Below are positions 47,651 to 58,031 of a stretch of 64,000 nucleotides of DNA, in pieces. Each line of letters opens with the position of its first letter. Position 1 is the first letter of the stretch. The translations under genes and the position numbers were made by a program. The notes beneath the pieces are model-generated. The model searched no databases. It was not told the origin of the DNA and saw only the letters and a program-made list of their open reading frames with translations. This DNA comes from Vibrio sp. S17_S38 (GTDB lineage Bacteria > Pseudomonadota > Gammaproteobacteria > Enterobacterales > Vibrionaceae), in assembly GCF_014694375.1 (NCBI RefSeq), contig NZ_JAAUWW010000016.1:1-64000 (forward strand), written 5' to 3'.

Positions 47651-48139
47651 TTGACCAATAACGATATCTTACGCCGCATTCGCTACACTTTTGACTTTAA
47701 AGACACCAACATGGTGGATATATTTAACGCTGCCGATTTGAGTGTTACCAGACAACAGGTGATCAATTGGCTAAAAAAAGAAGACGATAGCGAATTTGTA
47801 AAATGCAGCGATACGGAATTGGCCATCTTTCTCAATGGTTTGATTAATACTAAACGAGGTAAGCGTGAAGGTGAGCAACCAGTGCCCGAAAATCGTTTAA
47901 CCAATAACATGGTATTTATGAAGTTGCGCATTGCACTTAATATGAAAGCCGAAGATATCATTGAAGCACTGGAAGCAGCAGACTTTCGTTTAAGCAAACA
48001 TGAACTCAGTGCGTTTTTCCGTAAGCCAGATAATAAACATTATCGTGAATGTAAAGATCAAATTTTGCGTAACTTCTTAATGGGAGTCCAGTTGCAATTG
48101 CGTCCAACGGATACTCACGAATATCAAGACGGCGAATAA
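47651..48139 (+). CDS. yehS: DUF1456 (YehS-family) protein
   Basis: A 162-residue cytoplasmic protein made of two similar DUF1456 repeats, each with an (N)NDILRRIRY- or NNMVFMKLRIAL-like start and a C-terminal C-x-D-x-x-L-x-x-FL segment. The function is unknown. I chose TTG 47651, preceded by AGGAA, because the family starts MTNNDILRR; the longer frame from ATG 47606 adds 15 unconserved residues. Confidence 0.82.
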   Translation: MTNNDILRRIRYTFDFKDTNMVDIFNAADLSVTRQQVINWLKKEDDSEFVKCSDTELAIFLNGLINTKRGKREGEQPVPENRLTNNMVFMKLRIALNMKAEDIIEALEAADFRLSKHELSAFFRKPDNKHYRECKDQILRNFLMGVQLQLRPTDTHEYQDGE

Positions 48140-48272
48140 AGTCGTTTTCAAATTTGAAGCGATAGTGATTTTCGCTGCGTAAGCATTGTTGGCAGTGTAA
48201 GTATTGTTTGTTGTGTAATTATTATTGCTAGCAGCGTGATTAAAACTGTCGTTTACGAATACATGAAATGAG

Positions 48273-48303
48273 AAAAGGTCACTTTAGAAGTGACCTTTTT
48301 TGT
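48273..48303. terminator. Bidirectional terminator between yehS and talB
   Basis: AAAAGGTCACTT pairs with AAGTGACCTTTT around a 3-base loop, with T runs on both strands. It serves the convergent yehS and talB genes. Confidence 0.85.
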
Positions 48304-48329
48304 ATTTGTAATATAAGGCTTTGCAGTGC

Positions 48330-49280
48330 TTATAATTTCGCTTCGATCATGGCTTCCAATTTACCTTGATCAACGGCGAATGCACGGATACCTTCCGCTA
48401 ATTTTTCTACTGCCATTGGATCTTGGTTATGCTCCCACAAGAATTCAGCGTGAGTCATTTTTTCAGGCTGTGGTTGAACGTCTTGATCTGCAATTAGTTT
48501 TTGAATGACTTCACCTTGGCTATCTTCTAACTCTTGTAAAAGCTGCGGACTAATAGTTAATCGGTCACAACCTGCAAGCTCTAAGATTTCACCGACGTTA
48601 CGGAAGCTCGCACCCATTACCACAGTATTGTAACCATGTTGTTTGTAATAGTTGTAGATGCTGGTCACTGATTTCACGCCAGGATCTTCCGATGCATCAA
48701 AGTCACGACCTTCTTTCGCTTTATGCCAATCCATGATTCGACCCACGAATGGTGAAATCAGGAAAACGCCAGCTTCAGCACAAGCACGAGCTTGAGCAAA
48801 AGAGAATAGTAGGGTGAGGTTACAATTAATACCTTCGCTTTCTAAAATTTCAGCGGCGCGAATACCTTCCCATGTTGAAGCTAGTTTGATCAAAATACGG
48901 TCATTTGAAATTCCAGCATCGTTATACATTTTGATCAGCTGACGCGCTTTTTTTACGCTGCTTTCTGTATCGTACGAAAGACGAGCATCGACTTCGGTTG
49001 AAATACGACCAGGTACTACGTTTAGAATTTCTTTACCAATTGTTACGGCCAACATATCGCACGTGTCTTGCACTTGTTGAGCTTTGTCTTGGCTTTGGGT
49101 TTTTGCATAAGCAATAGATTGGTCGATTAAAGGTGCGTAGTCTTCTATTTGAGCGGCTTTTAAAATCAAAGAAGGATTTGTTGTGGCATCTTCTGGTTGA
49201 TATTTAGCAATAGCTTCAATGTCGCCAGTATCGGCAACAACGGTGGTTAGCGAGCGAAGTTGTTTTAATTTGCTACTCAT
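48330..49280 (-). CDS. talB: Transaldolase B
   Basis: A pentose phosphate pathway enzyme that moves a dihydroxyacetone unit between sedoheptulose-7-phosphate and glyceraldehyde-3-phosphate; 316 residues as in E. coli TalB. The protein starts [20 protein letters not shown] and has the conserved ATTNPSLIL motif. The Schiff-base lysine is in [12 protein letters not shown], about residue 131. It stands alone, with tkt not nearby. The ATG has TAAAGG in front. Confidence 0.95.
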   Translation of the reverse strand: MSSKLKQLRSLTTVVADTGDIEAIAKYQPEDATTNPSLILKAAQIEDYAPLIDQSIAYAKTQSQDKAQQVQDTCDMLAVTIGKEILNVVPGRISTEVDARLSYDTESSVKKARQLIKMYNDAGISNDRILIKLASTWEGIRAAEILESEGINCNLTLLFSFAQARACAEAGVFLISPFVGRIMDWHKAKEGRDFDASEDPGVKSVTSIYNYYKQHGYNTVVMGASFRNVGEILELAGCDRLTISPQLLQELEDSQGEVIQKLIADQDVQPQPEKMTHAEFLWEHNQDPMAVEKLAEGIRAFAVDQGKLEAMIEAKL

Positions 49281-49714
49281 TTTAGGACCTTTAAAAGTGA
49301 ATGAACCATAGTGAGAAAAAGATAAGTGGTGATATTCTTTATTCTGGTCTTAATGCCTTACCTTTACTGGCTTCATCATCGAAATAACGAGCAAAGAAGT
49401 CAAATATAAATTTAGAAAAGTGCCACTAGGTCTCACTTTTTTTTTAGCAACCGCTTGCGTAATCGTTGGCATAAAAAAGCGTAAAACTGAAAATAAAAAA
49501 CATAAAGAAATGTGGAATTTCTTTGAGGGTTTTATTTACCGTAAATATTTTTTGCGAGGCATATTTCGGATTTATGCAAAGAGTAATGAATCTTCCTATC
49601 TCACTTAAACAAATTGGGCATTAACTCGTAATCTTCAGAGTCGTCACTTGATAAGTCAGTTTATTTGGTTACTTTCATTAAAGTGAGTCATGTTGCTCTT
49701 TATGGGAGAAGGTT
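49281..49714. other. Gap between talB and the chitinase gene
   Basis: 434 bp with the talB promoter on one side and the chitinase promoter on the other. A 62-codon frame at 49420-49608 has no ribosome site or convincing protein character. I see no RNA gene or repeat here. Confidence 0.4.
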
Positions 49715-51052
49715 ATGAATAATCAAAATAAGATAAAAGCATCCACGGTTGCTTTATTTCTATCGAGTCTAGTGTCGTATTCGTCATCAGCGAATGATGA
49801 TCCAAAACCTAGATTATCTAAACCAATTGTTGCTGGATATTTTGCTGATTGGCAATATGAGAATAAGCAACATCCTTATACCGTCAAAGATATCCCCGCG
49901 GATAAACTCACTCATATTATTTATGCTTTTTTATCTATGTGTGGACCTCATACTGGTGCAGGGGAAAAAGTAATCAAACAAGTCGAACAACAATGTAAGG
50001 GGAAAGATCCTTATACCGCGATTATTATCGATCAGAAAGCGGCGTTAGAAGTCGATTTTGGCAAAGTCGATGTCGATGTGAATTATAAAGGACACTTTGC
50101 GCAACTTGCCCAATTGAAAAAAGATCACCCTAGCATCACTATTTTGCCATCATTTGGTGGATGGACAATGTCGGAACCATTCCATGCAATGGCCAAAGAT
50201 AAAAAATCAATGGACCATTTCGCCAAAACGGCGGTAGAGCTTATTGCGAAATATGACTTTTTTGGTGGCATTGATTTGGATTGGGAATATCCTGGTGGCG
50301 GTGGCCTAACTACTTCGCCTTGGGATGAAAAAGGCAAGTTAACCGATGAACAAAAAGTACAAGAAAAAGAAGCATTTACTTATTTAGTCAAAACGATTCG
50401 TCATGATTTAGATCAATTACAAGAGCGAACTAACCGAAAGTATGAGTTGTCTTCTGCGGTTGGAGTTGGCCCTAAAGCATCACAAATAGATTGGAAGTCA
50501 GCTGCGCCGTATTTGAGTAACATGTTTGCAATGACATATGATTTCTTAGGCGGTTGGGGGCAGCAAACGGGACACTTGACCAATTTACATGCGACTGACC
50601 GTAGTTGGTGGGGAATGGGCGCAGATGTTTTTCTTGAGCAAATGTTAAAACTCGGTATCCCTGCGGATAAATTGGTAATGGGGGCTGCTTTTTATGGACG
50701 AGGCTGGGAAGGTACGAAAGATTTTGATGGTAAATTACCTATGGGAGATTTAACGTCAGACAAAGGTGCAAGCTTTGGTACCGGTGAACCGGGCTATTTT
50801 ATGTATTGGGATCTCATGGAAAATTACGGTAAAAAACAAGGTTATCAATATGGTTATGATGCACAATCAGAAGCCCCATTTTTGTGGAATCCAGATAAAA
50901 AAGTATTCATTTCTTTTGATGATGAGCGTTCGATTAAAGCCAAAACTCAATGGGTGGAGGAAAAAGGTTTAGCGGGTATTTTTGCTTGGGAGCTCACGGG
51001 TGATACGGCAGACAATAAATTAGTCGAAGCGATGAGTGAAGGTATGAAATAA
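49715..51052 (+). CDS. GH18 chitinase
   Basis: A secreted or periplasmic chitin-degrading enzyme of 445 residues. The signal peptide ends near residue 26 (SYSSSA). The GH18 active site DxxDxDxE reads GGIDLDWEYPG, with Asp187, Asp189 and the catalytic acid Glu191. The FGGWTMSEPF and MTYDFLGGW segments are also typical, the latter of bacterial ChiA-like subfamily A. There is no chitin-binding module, so it is a single-domain enzyme. AGAAGG precedes ATG 49715. It is encoded alone and ends at a terminator. Confidence 0.9.
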   Translation: MNNQNKIKASTVALFLSSLVSYSSSANDDPKPRLSKPIVAGYFADWQYENKQHPYTVKDIPADKLTHIIYAFLSMCGPHTGAGEKVIKQVEQQCKGKDPYTAIIIDQKAALEVDFGKVDVDVNYKGHFAQLAQLKKDHPSITILPSFGGWTMSEPFHAMAKDKKSMDHFAKTAVELIAKYDFFGGIDLDWEYPGGGGLTTSPWDEKGKLTDEQKVQEKEAFTYLVKTIRHDLDQLQERTNRKYELSSAVGVGPKASQIDWKSAAPYLSNMFAMTYDFLGGWGQQTGHLTNLHATDRSWWGMGADVFLEQMLKLGIPADKLVMGAAFYGRGWEGTKDFDGKLPMGDLTSDKGASFGTGEPGYFMYWDLMENYGKKQGYQYGYDAQSEAPFLWNPDKKVFISFDDERSIKAKTQWVEEKGLAGIFAWELTGDTADNKLVEAMSEGMK

Positions 51053-51089
51053 AGCGCTTAGATGAGATAAATCGATTAATAGAGACGAC

Positions 51090-51136
51090 GGCACAATATA
51101 CCTGTTTACAAAAATTAGGGATATTGTGCCTTTGTG
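51090..51136 (+). terminator. Terminator of the chitinase gene
   Basis: GGCACAATAT at 51090-51099 pairs with ATATTGTGCC at 51121-51130 around a 21-base loop and is followed by TTTGTGTT. Confidence 0.6.
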
Positions 51137-51155
51137 TTAAATTTAGTCTGTAGTG

Positions 51156-51704
51156 TTATTCGATGGCATTTATTGCGCTTGGCTTATCTTGCTGACCTAT
51201 ATAATCGCGTTGTAGCATATACATTCGAATTGCATTTCTGTATTGACCATTCATAAAGAACTCTTCAATTAACAGTCCTTCACGTTTAAAACCAAAGCTC
51301 TCATATAGATAGACGGCTTTTTCATTTTCATCAGAAACTTGCAGATACAATTTATTGATGTTTAGAATTTTAAACGCATAGTTAACCGCACGGTCGATAA
51401 TAGAACGAGCATAACGTCTACCTTGAAAGTGAGGTGCAATAATAATCTGAAATTCTGCGGTTCTATGAATGTAGTTAATTTCAACTAATTCAACTAGACC
51501 AACATGTTCTTTGTCACCATTTTCTACAATGAAGCGTCGCTCATTTAAATCATGAATATGCTTTGTATAAAGGCTTTCAAGCTCCATGAAGGATTCATAA
51601 GGTTCTTCAAACCAATACGACATGACGCTGCGATTATTATTTAAACTGTGGATGAATCGAAGGTCATCTTTTTCTAGTGCGCGAATACGAATAGTGTCCG
51701 ACAT
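51156..51704 (-). CDS. speG: Spermidine N1-acetyltransferase SpeG
   Basis: A cytoplasmic GNAT enzyme of 182 residues that acetylates spermidine and spermine, limiting polyamine toxicity. The N-terminal [20 protein letters not shown] and the [10 protein letters not shown] segment closely follow Vibrio SpeG, and the acetyl-CoA site is in [17 protein letters not shown] chose ATG 51704 with GAGC in front; the upstream nine residues of the longer frame are not conserved. The C-terminal ten residues extend slightly beyond the E. coli length. Confidence 0.92.
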   Translation of the reverse strand: MSDTIRIRALEKDDLRFIHSLNNNRSVMSYWFEEPYESFMELESLYTKHIHDLNERRFIVENGDKEHVGLVELVEINYIHRTAEFQIIIAPHFQGRRYARSIIDRAVNYAFKILNINKLYLQVSDENEKAVYLYESFGFKREGLLIEEFFMNGQYRNAIRMYMLQRDYIGQQDKPSAINAIE

Positions 51705-51919
51705 ATTTTGCTCTTTATTCTGAAATAACAAATGATTAAACCCAATTTAATTGAGTTCTCTTTGGAGTATAGAGGATATTGAAAGTGGTGAAGAGTGAAA
51801 TTTTTCGAACGAGACGATAAGAAATAATACTTAAAAATTGTGACGCTGTCACAACCTTGATGGTAAGTAGTTTACAGTGTAAATTAGGAGTAGGTTCAAT
51901 TTTAATATGAAACTAAGAT

Positions 51920-51960
51920 AAAACCCAGAAATTGATTTAATTGAATAATTTCTGGGTTTT
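51920..51960. terminator. Bidirectional hairpin between the PTS and speG genes
   Basis: A perfect 14-bp stem, AAAACCCAGAAATT with AATTTCTGGGTTTT, around a 13-base loop. On the minus strand it terminates the fructose-family PTS gene just upstream. Confidence 0.8.
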
Positions 51961-51983
51961 ATCTTTAAATCAATGAATTACGT

Positions 51984-53888
51984 TTAAATAGGTAATGGAG
52001 AGCCTGATGTCTCGGTCAATTTAGAACGTATTAATTCTTCTGGTGCGTTCATTGCGTGTTTGGTATGAGTGTCAACAATATTCATTCCGGTAAAGCGCTG
52101 AGGATCCTTGATAGCGACATCATGAGCAAATATTACGAATTCAGCATTAGCAATATCTTTTGGTGTTATACGATTTACTATACCGTTAGCGCCTTGGGTC
52201 TCTACTTTTATTTTTACGCCCATCTTCGCTGCTGCTTTTTCTAGGCTTCTAGCGGCTAAAAAGGTGTGAGCTACACCAGATGGACAAGCGGTAATTGCGA
52301 GAACTTGGGCGATGCCTTCTTCTGAAATAGACTCAACAGGAGAAGTATCCACCTCTGTAGAATCATCTTCGGTGACTGGTTTTTTCAAGAAGTTAACGAT
52401 AACTGCCGTTGTAATAGCACCGGCGATAGTACCAATAATATAGCCAATTTTTCCGTCAACAACAGGAAGAACAATCCAGCCGCCCCAAGGCGCGTGGTTA
52501 ATTACGTTCATCATAAAACCTACGATGTTACCAACCATACCACCAACGACGATAGCGGGAATTACGCGGATAGGATCGGCAGCAGCAAAAGGGATGGCTC
52601 CTTCCGTTATACCAATCATTCCCATAATGGCTGCGGCTTTACCTGCTTCACGTTCTTCTCTTTTATAGCGTTTTGGAGAAAGGAAAGTTGCTAACGCCAT
52701 TCCAAGTGGTGGAACACAAATCGCAATGCCAACGCCACCCATTAACCAAGGTTGAGAATCTACTTGTGTTTGAGCAAATAGAGTTGCTACTTTGTTGATA
52801 GGACCGCCCATATCAAAGGCTGTCATACCACCTAATATTGCGCCAAGCATCACTTTGCCACTGCCCGCCATGCTTGCTAACCAATGGTTCATGGCTGCCA
52901 TCATTCCGGCAATAGGTTCACCAATAACCCACATAACAATACTACATGTGATTAATGTGCCGATGAGAGGATAAATGAAGATGGAGCCAAGTGAAGCCAT
53001 GCTGTCTGGGAATTTAATTCGCTTAAGCTGTAAGACAATAAAGCCTGCTAAGAATCCAACAACAATCGCACCTAGGAAACCAGTATTATACTGTTGCACT
53101 GCAATCCAAGAGCCAATCATGCCAGGCGCAAGCCCCGGTTTATCAGCAATAGAATAGGCAATGTAGCCACCGAGCACAGCTGTAAATAGTGTCAAACCGG
53201 CAATGCCCATGGTCGCAATATCTTTTAATATACCGCTTTCAGGTACTGCGCCTTTACCGGAAATCATGACCGAAAGGGAAAGCAATACACCACCAGCCAC
53301 AATAAATGGGATCATATGTGATGTGCCGAACAATAGATGCTGCTTCATACGAGAGAGAGTGGCTTTCCATGCAGAGGGTTGTTCTTTCTCGGATAAGTTC
53401 ATTTGAGTTTGCTTTGCTAGACTGGAGATGGAAGGTTTGTTGTCTTCTTCACCAATTAATAATTTTACTACTTCGTCACGGCTAGTGGCCGATCTAAGTG
53501 AATCTAAGAACCCATCTTCTATTATTTTACTGGAAATTTGTGCTAATGCTTCAATATGGTGATTATCACCACCGGCTGGCGAGGCAAGCATGAAGAAAAT
53601 ATTCGATAACTCACCATCGTCTGCACCATACTCAATTCCAGTGCGGTGAATACCGACGGCAAAAGCTGGCTTGATAACAGATGCACTTTTTGCATGTGGT
53701 ATTGCAATGCCATCTTCAAAACCTGTCGAGCCCAATTTTTCTCTCGCCCACACGTCTTTTAAATAGTCATCTTTATTTGAAATACACTGATTCTCTTTCA
53801 GAATTTCAGCCATTTCATTGAGTAAATCTTGCTTGTTATTGGACTTTAAATCCAAGCAAACTAGGTCTTTATTGATAAGTGAGTGCAT
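51984..53888 (-). CDS. PTS fructose-family EIIABC
   Basis: A multidomain sugar transporter, 634 residues. EIIA is N-terminal (1-150) with the phospho-histidine His65 in IAIPHAKS. EIIC follows (about 190-515) with about nine membrane segments and the conserved GITEGAIPFAA motif. EIIB is C-terminal, with phospho-cysteine Cys535 in ITACPSGVAHTF. The order A-C-B is less common than A-B-C. The sugar may be fructose, mannose or a mannosyl derivative; no catabolic gene lies beside it to decide. A Glu/Ser-rich linker separates EIIC and EIIB. Confidence 0.87.
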   Translation of the reverse strand: MHSLINKDLVCLDLKSNNKQDLLNEMAEILKENQCISNKDDYLKDVWAREKLGSTGFEDGIAIPHAKSASVIKPAFAVGIHRTGIEYGADDGELSNIFFMLASPAGGDNHHIEALAQISSKIIEDGFLDSLRSATSRDEVVKLLIGEEDNKPSISSLAKQTQMNLSEKEQPSAWKATLSRMKQHLLFGTSHMIPFIVAGGVLLSLSVMISGKGAVPESGILKDIATMGIAGLTLFTAVLGGYIAYSIADKPGLAPGMIGSWIAVQQYNTGFLGAIVVGFLAGFIVLQLKRIKFPDSMASLGSIFIYPLIGTLITCSIVMWVIGEPIAGMMAAMNHWLASMAGSGKVMLGAILGGMTAFDMGGPINKVATLFAQTQVDSQPWLMGGVGIAICVPPLGMALATFLSPKRYKREEREAGKAAAIMGMIGITEGAIPFAAADPIRVIPAIVVGGMVGNIVGFMMNVINHAPWGGWIVLPVVDGKIGYIIGTIAGAITTAVIVNFLKKPVTEDDSTEVDTSPVESISEEGIAQVLAITACPSGVAHTFLAARSLEKAAAKMGVKIKVETQGANGIVNRITPKDIANAEFVIFAHDVAIKDPQRFTGMNIVDTHTKHAMNAPEELIRSKLTETSGSPLPI

Positions 53889-54039
53889 GATATTTCTCGT
53901 CTTAATGTAATTATGAGAAAAATCATAGCACTCACAAAAAGTGTGTGTAATTGTAAATAAAATGCATTTACTGGATTATTGTAACCATTTAATTAAAGTG
54001 TGATCTCAAGCGCTAGTTACTCATTTATAAGCTAATTGC

Positions 54040-55392
54040 TTATTTATAAATAGGCAGCTGGCTTAAATCGTTCAACATGCTATCAAGTTGGTTGAATATA
54101 CGCTCCCCATCAACGCCGATGCCATTATGCTCATATTCATTGGTCATCCATGCTTTGCTGTAGGGTATTTTACCTAATGTGTCACGTGAGTAATCAAACT
54201 CAACATACATGTCGTCTACATACACTGCACAAGCAATAGGCACTTTATTCAGCGATAATACTTCTGGATTATAAAGCGTTGGCCAATCCGACTTTTCTGC
54301 TATTAATTGCGCCGCTTGCTGGAGTGGCTTCAAGCATTCCATTTGCTCAAACATCCATGGAAATACCATTTCTCCTGTAAATAAGAATGGTTGTCCTTTT
54401 TGATAATTGAATTCTGGATATTGTTGACGTACTCGATGCGCAGACCAAAGTGAGGCTGTGTCATTGTTAGTGTTTTTGGCAAAAGGCTGACAGTAAATTG
54501 ATTCGTGTAAAATCGCATAAATAGGGTTGGTTTGATAAGCCTGTTCAGCCAACATAGCATTTAAGAACTCGTAACTTAGATCTAGTTTTCCATTTACTTC
54601 AATAAAGGCGCGTTCTAGCAGATAATACATAGGCAATGTTGCGTCGCTACGACCAAAATTAATGCCTATCAGTTGGAATTGTTCAACCGTAAAGCGCTGT
54701 CCATTCGGCAGAGTAATATAGTTATCGAGTAAATGGTCGGCAATACGCTGACACAAAGGCTGAGCTTGTGGAAATTGTTGAAAGAAAGCTTGGTTCTTTT
54801 GTTTCACTCGTTGATAAGTAGCTTGATAGACCGTATCGGCATGCTGAGTAATGGAGGGAACGCCTCCAGTAATGTGTGAACGCGTTAAGCTATCAGGAAA
54901 TAAGGATAGGTAGGTGAGAGAGCAAAAGCCCCCAAAGCTTTGGCCTAAAATTGCCCATTTTTTTATGTTGAATTGAGTGCGAATAGCTTCCGCATCGTTG
55001 ACAATATTGTCGGCGCGAAAATGAGTTAAATAATCACATTGTTGTTGCGGCGTTTTTTCTGCCAAAGTTTGATGCGTAATAGGCGTACTTAGCCCTGTAC
55101 CGCGTTGGTCAAGTAATAGCACTCGATACTGTTGTAATGCAGCTTTTAACCAACCAGATTGACCGCTGGTACGAGGGGACGGAAAACCTGGTCCACCTTG
55201 AAAATAAACTAACCATGGCAAGTCATTGGTTTTATTTCCTAATAATCGTAGTTCACGAGCATAGATTTGAATCGTTTCACCATCGGTATTCTTATAGTTT
55301 AATGGCAAGGTAAATAGGTGAGATTGGTAATGGACACCTTGATCAATAAAAGAGGATAAAATTTCAGAAGGATATGGCACGACGAACTCCAA
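54040..55392 (-). CDS. Prolyl aminopeptidase-like alpha/beta hydrolase (S33)
   Basis: A 450-residue serine hydrolase. The oxyanion region FQGGPGFPSP stands where S33 peptidases have HGGPG, and the nucleophile elbow is GQSFGG with Ser152. An inserted helical cap follows and the catalytic His is expected in EYEHNGIGVDG. It resembles the larger (about 430-residue) prolyl aminopeptidases, which release N-terminal proline from peptides. It lies upstream of the PTS gene on the same strand but 151 bp away, so probably separate. Confidence 0.83.
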   Translation of the reverse strand: MEFVVPYPSEILSSFIDQGVHYQSHLFTLPLNYKNTDGETIQIYARELRLLGNKTNDLPWLVYFQGGPGFPSPRTSGQSGWLKAALQQYRVLLLDQRGTGLSTPITHQTLAEKTPQQQCDYLTHFRADNIVNDAEAIRTQFNIKKWAILGQSFGGFCSLTYLSLFPDSLTRSHITGGVPSITQHADTVYQATYQRVKQKNQAFFQQFPQAQPLCQRIADHLLDNYITLPNGQRFTVEQFQLIGINFGRSDATLPMYYLLERAFIEVNGKLDLSYEFLNAMLAEQAYQTNPIYAILHESIYCQPFAKNTNNDTASLWSAHRVRQQYPEFNYQKGQPFLFTGEMVFPWMFEQMECLKPLQQAAQLIAEKSDWPTLYNPEVLSLNKVPIACAVYVDDMYVEFDYSRDTLGKIPYSKAWMTNEYEHNGIGVDGERIFNQLDSMLNDLSQLPIYK

Positions 55393-55553
55393 GTTAATGC
55401 ATAGATAAACACGGTACTATATTAAATCAATAGAGCCCGGAAAATTTGAATCGTGAAAAGATAGATAAAAAGTGATAACTTCATCACTAATCGATTATGA
55501 ATAAAAATTACCACTTCTGTTATCAACTTTAATCATCCATTAAGTAGGCTTGC

Positions 55554-56570
55554 ATGTCATCAATACGATTACTATTTTCAACGTCCACTGACCCACTATT
55601 TAATCTAGCAGTAGAAGATACTATTTTTCGTTCAATGTCATCGACGCAGAAAGTTCTATTTTTATGGCAAAACGATAATACGGTGGTGATTGGTCGGGCG
55701 CAAAATCCTTGGAAAGAATGCAACACTCAGCGGATGGAGCAAGATGGTGTGACTTTAGCTAGGCGTCAGAGTGGGGGTGGTGCGGTATTTCATGATTTAG
55801 GCAATAGTAATTTTACCTTTATGGCAGGTAAGCCTGGTTACGATAAAACCACTTCAACTCAAATCGTATTAGACGCACTAACTAAGTTAGGAATAGCTGG
55901 TAAGGCAACGGGACGTAATGACCTTGTTGTAGATACTCCAGAAGGAGAACGTAAGTTTTCTGGCTCTGCTTATCGAGAAACATTAGATCGTGGTTTTCAT
56001 CACGGTACCATTTTATTGAATGCGGATATGAGTCGCTTAGCTAATTACCTCAACCCTGATCTTAAAAAACTGCAAGCCAAAGGGATTACTTCAGTTCGCT
56101 CGCGGGTGATCAATTTACAGCAGTTAGATGAATCCTTAACGCATGATAAATTATGTGATGCTATATCACAGGCTTTCTTTGATTATTATGGTGAAACCGT
56201 CGAACCTGAATTTATTTCACCAGATGTAATGCCTGATTTACCTAATTTTGAGGCGACGTATAGCAAGCAGAAAGATTGGCATTGGAATTTTGGTAATACG
56301 CCAGAATTTAGTCATCGTATTGATGAGCGATTTACTTGGGGTGGAGTAGAAGTGCACTTCAATATCAAAAAAGCTTATATAGATGATGTGCAAATATTTA
56401 CTGATAGCTTAGATCCTGCACCTTTAGAAGCGTTACAGTTAGCGATGAAGGGGCAAATGTATAACCAAGAAGGGATCAATGATGCTATTTATTCAGTAAT
56501 AAATTTGTATCCCCAAAGTGTTAAAGAAATGGATCAGGTTAAAAACTGGTTGTTGATCCAGTTAGCGTAG
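55554..56570 (+). CDS. lplA: Lipoate-protein ligase A
   Basis: A 338-residue enzyme that activates scavenged lipoate with ATP and attaches it to lipoyl domains of 2-oxoacid dehydrogenases. The protein starts [21 protein letters not shown] and holds the conserved [15 protein letters not shown] loop and the KFSGSAYRE segment with the catalytic lysine. The length equals E. coli LplA (338). It stands alone, divergent from the aminopeptidase gene. Confidence 0.95.
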   Translation: MSSIRLLFSTSTDPLFNLAVEDTIFRSMSSTQKVLFLWQNDNTVVIGRAQNPWKECNTQRMEQDGVTLARRQSGGGAVFHDLGNSNFTFMAGKPGYDKTTSTQIVLDALTKLGIAGKATGRNDLVVDTPEGERKFSGSAYRETLDRGFHHGTILLNADMSRLANYLNPDLKKLQAKGITSVRSRVINLQQLDESLTHDKLCDAISQAFFDYYGETVEPEFISPDVMPDLPNFEATYSKQKDWHWNFGNTPEFSHRIDERFTWGGVEVHFNIKKAYIDDVQIFTDSLDPAPLEALQLAMKGQMYNQEGINDAIYSVINLYPQSVKEMDQVKNWLLIQLA

Positions 56571-56997
56571 TATGGTGAATACGGATTTCTCCTACGCATG
56601 TACTTAAGTGAAATTTTTGTTGATTGTATTTTTCAGTTCAATTTCAATGACATCGTTTCTTTTAGAACAATCTGTAAGTAGATAGACTAGATATAAACAG
56701 GTTATGCAGTTTTAAATTGTTTGTTTTTCAATCTGTTAATGAATTAATGTGAATTATTTTTAATTTTTTAACGAAAGGGGTGTACATCTGAATTAAATCG
56801 GGTATTATCTACCTCGCTCTAAAGAGTTATTAATTGCAACAAAGTAAAAGTAGAATCCTTAGATAAATTTCGTAACTGTTTTTGTCCTCTGTATTTCCCT
56901 TAGCTTCAAAATTAATAACATGCTTTAAAGTGCACCGTAATGTTACGGTATTTTCATAAATTGCATGTAATGCATATAAAAATATAAGGGACATAAT
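56571..56997 (+). other. Long upstream region of the cold-shock gene
   Basis: 427 bp without a gene. Cold-shock mRNAs of the CspA type usually have a long, structured 5' leader of 150 bases or more, and this region is A/T-rich and long enough to hold one. I can name no clear cold box or start site. Confidence 0.4.
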
Positions 56998-57207
56998 ATG
57001 TCTAAAACAACTGGTATCGTTAAATGGTTTAACGAAGAAAAAGGTTTCGGCTTCATTACTCAAGACAACGGTGGTGCTGATGTATTCGTACATTTCCGTG
57101 CAATCGCTTCTGAGGGTTTCAAAACTCTTGCTGAAGGCCAAAAAGTGTCTTTTGAAGTAGAGCAAGGCCAAAAAGGTCTTCAAGCTGCGAACGTAGTTCC
57201 TGCTTAA
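56998..57207 (+). CDS. CspA-family cold-shock protein
   Basis: A 69-residue single-domain RNA chaperone. RNP1 is KGFGFIT and RNP2 is DVFVHF, both intact, in the [20 protein letters not shown] start typical of the family. It binds single-stranded RNA and melts secondary structure. A clear ribosome site (TAAGGGACAT) precedes ATG 56998. Which of several Vibrio Csp paralogues it is cannot be told here. A terminator follows at 57258. Confidence 0.95.
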
Positions 57208-57633
57208 TAATTGATTTTTTAGCTATTGGTTTAATCCAAAGCTGAAAGATATATAAGCGCTGACCTCGGTCAGCGTTTGTTTCATTTGAAGACTAGTAAA
57301 TTTTCTTACCAATAGTAGTGGTTTGAAATAAAAAGTAATAAGAATAAGCCAAGATAATCAATTTATAATCTTCAATAAATAATTTGAAGAGAATGTGAAA
57401 AATTAAAACATCTCAAGCATCTGCTTTATCGTAAATGTCTCATGTTGTATTCGGTTCACTAAGCTTTCCTCGACAAACCCACATAAGTGTTCCTCGACCT
57501 CAGCTCAAAAAGATAAATTCTGCTTATCCCGGCTTAATCATAGGGTCTCCATATTTGGTGGGTGATTGTGTATGCACATCATCAAAACACCGATTGGATC
57601 AGACCATTATAATTAAAATAAAAAGGATAAATT
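57208..57633. other. Gap between the cold-shock gene and the small ORF
   Basis: 426 bp. It holds the cold-shock terminator near 57258-57281 and, before the small ORF, a perfect TATAAT at 57608. An 88-codon frame at 57435-57701 overlaps the small ORF in another frame and does not look like a protein. I see nothing else. Confidence 0.4.
57258..57281 (+). terminator. Terminator of the cold-shock gene
   Basis: CGCTGACC pairs with GGTCAGCG around a very short loop and is followed by TTTGTTT, 51 bp after the stop codon. Confidence 0.75.
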
Positions 57634-57705
57634 ATGTCTCGTTCAAGCGGCAGAAAGCGTTTTTGGTTCCAACACAAACGCGATCAATCTCAAGTAAGTA
57701 AATAA
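57634..57705 (+). CDS. Tiny basic peptide (23 residues) upstream of aroG
   Basis: It begins MSRSSGRKRFWFQHKRDQSQ and is rich in Arg, Lys and aromatic residues. AAAGGATAAATT before the ATG is a good ribosome site, and TATAAT at 57608-57613 suggests a nearby start of transcription with a very short leader. A strong terminator follows at 57764. It could be a stand-alone small protein or a leader peptide (it holds Phe-Trp-Phe). The terminator is 235 bp before aroG, so the leader-peptide role is uncertain. No family recognised. Confidence 0.5.
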   Translation: MSRSSGRKRFWFQHKRDQSQVSK

Positions 57706-57763
57706 CCTACACTTGGATTAAACAGTACCGATTATAGGTACACTCTTCTTTTGAAGAAAATAG

Positions 57764-57799
57764 AGCACATCATTTTTATGGTGTGCTTTTTTGTTTTTT
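57764..57799 (+). terminator. Terminator after the tiny ORF
   Basis: AGCACATCAT pairs with ATGGTGTGCT (one G-T pair) around a TTTT loop, followed by a T run interrupted by one G. It separates the small ORF from aroG. A small CTTC/GAAG hairpin lies just upstream. Confidence 0.85.
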
Positions 57800-57966
57800 A
57801 ATAAGCATATTTGTAAATATTTAGCGCTATTTTTTACTTCGGATCGATCGCCTACGTGCAACAGATCACATTTAATTCATAGATTTCCGTAATTAATGAT
57901 TGAAGTTCTCATTTTGTAAGGATAAGTTAAGTCAAGAATGATAAAAATAGCGATTAACGTTTTAGT

Positions 57967-57984
57967 TGTAATTTTATTTTTACC
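57967..57984 (+). promoter_or_regulatory. Candidate TyrR box before aroG
   Basis: TGTAATTTTATTTTTACC matches TGTAAA-N6-TTTACA with two changes and keeps the invariant G-N14-C pair. It ends 47 bp before the aroG start. In E. coli aroG is repressed by TyrR, so the position is sensible; an A/T-rich region gives such matches by chance quite often. Confidence 0.4.
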
Positions 57985-58031
57985 ATTATAAACAGTTGGT
58001 TGCGAAATAATATGCACAGGATGAAGTAGTT

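Noticed and set aside
49420..49608. 62-codon ORF before the chitinase gene
   Set aside because: No ribosome site, composition like non-coding A/T-rich DNA, no recognisable protein features.
57435..57701. 88-codon ORF upstream of aroG
   Set aside because: Overlaps the better-supported 23-codon ORF in another frame and shows no protein-like pattern.
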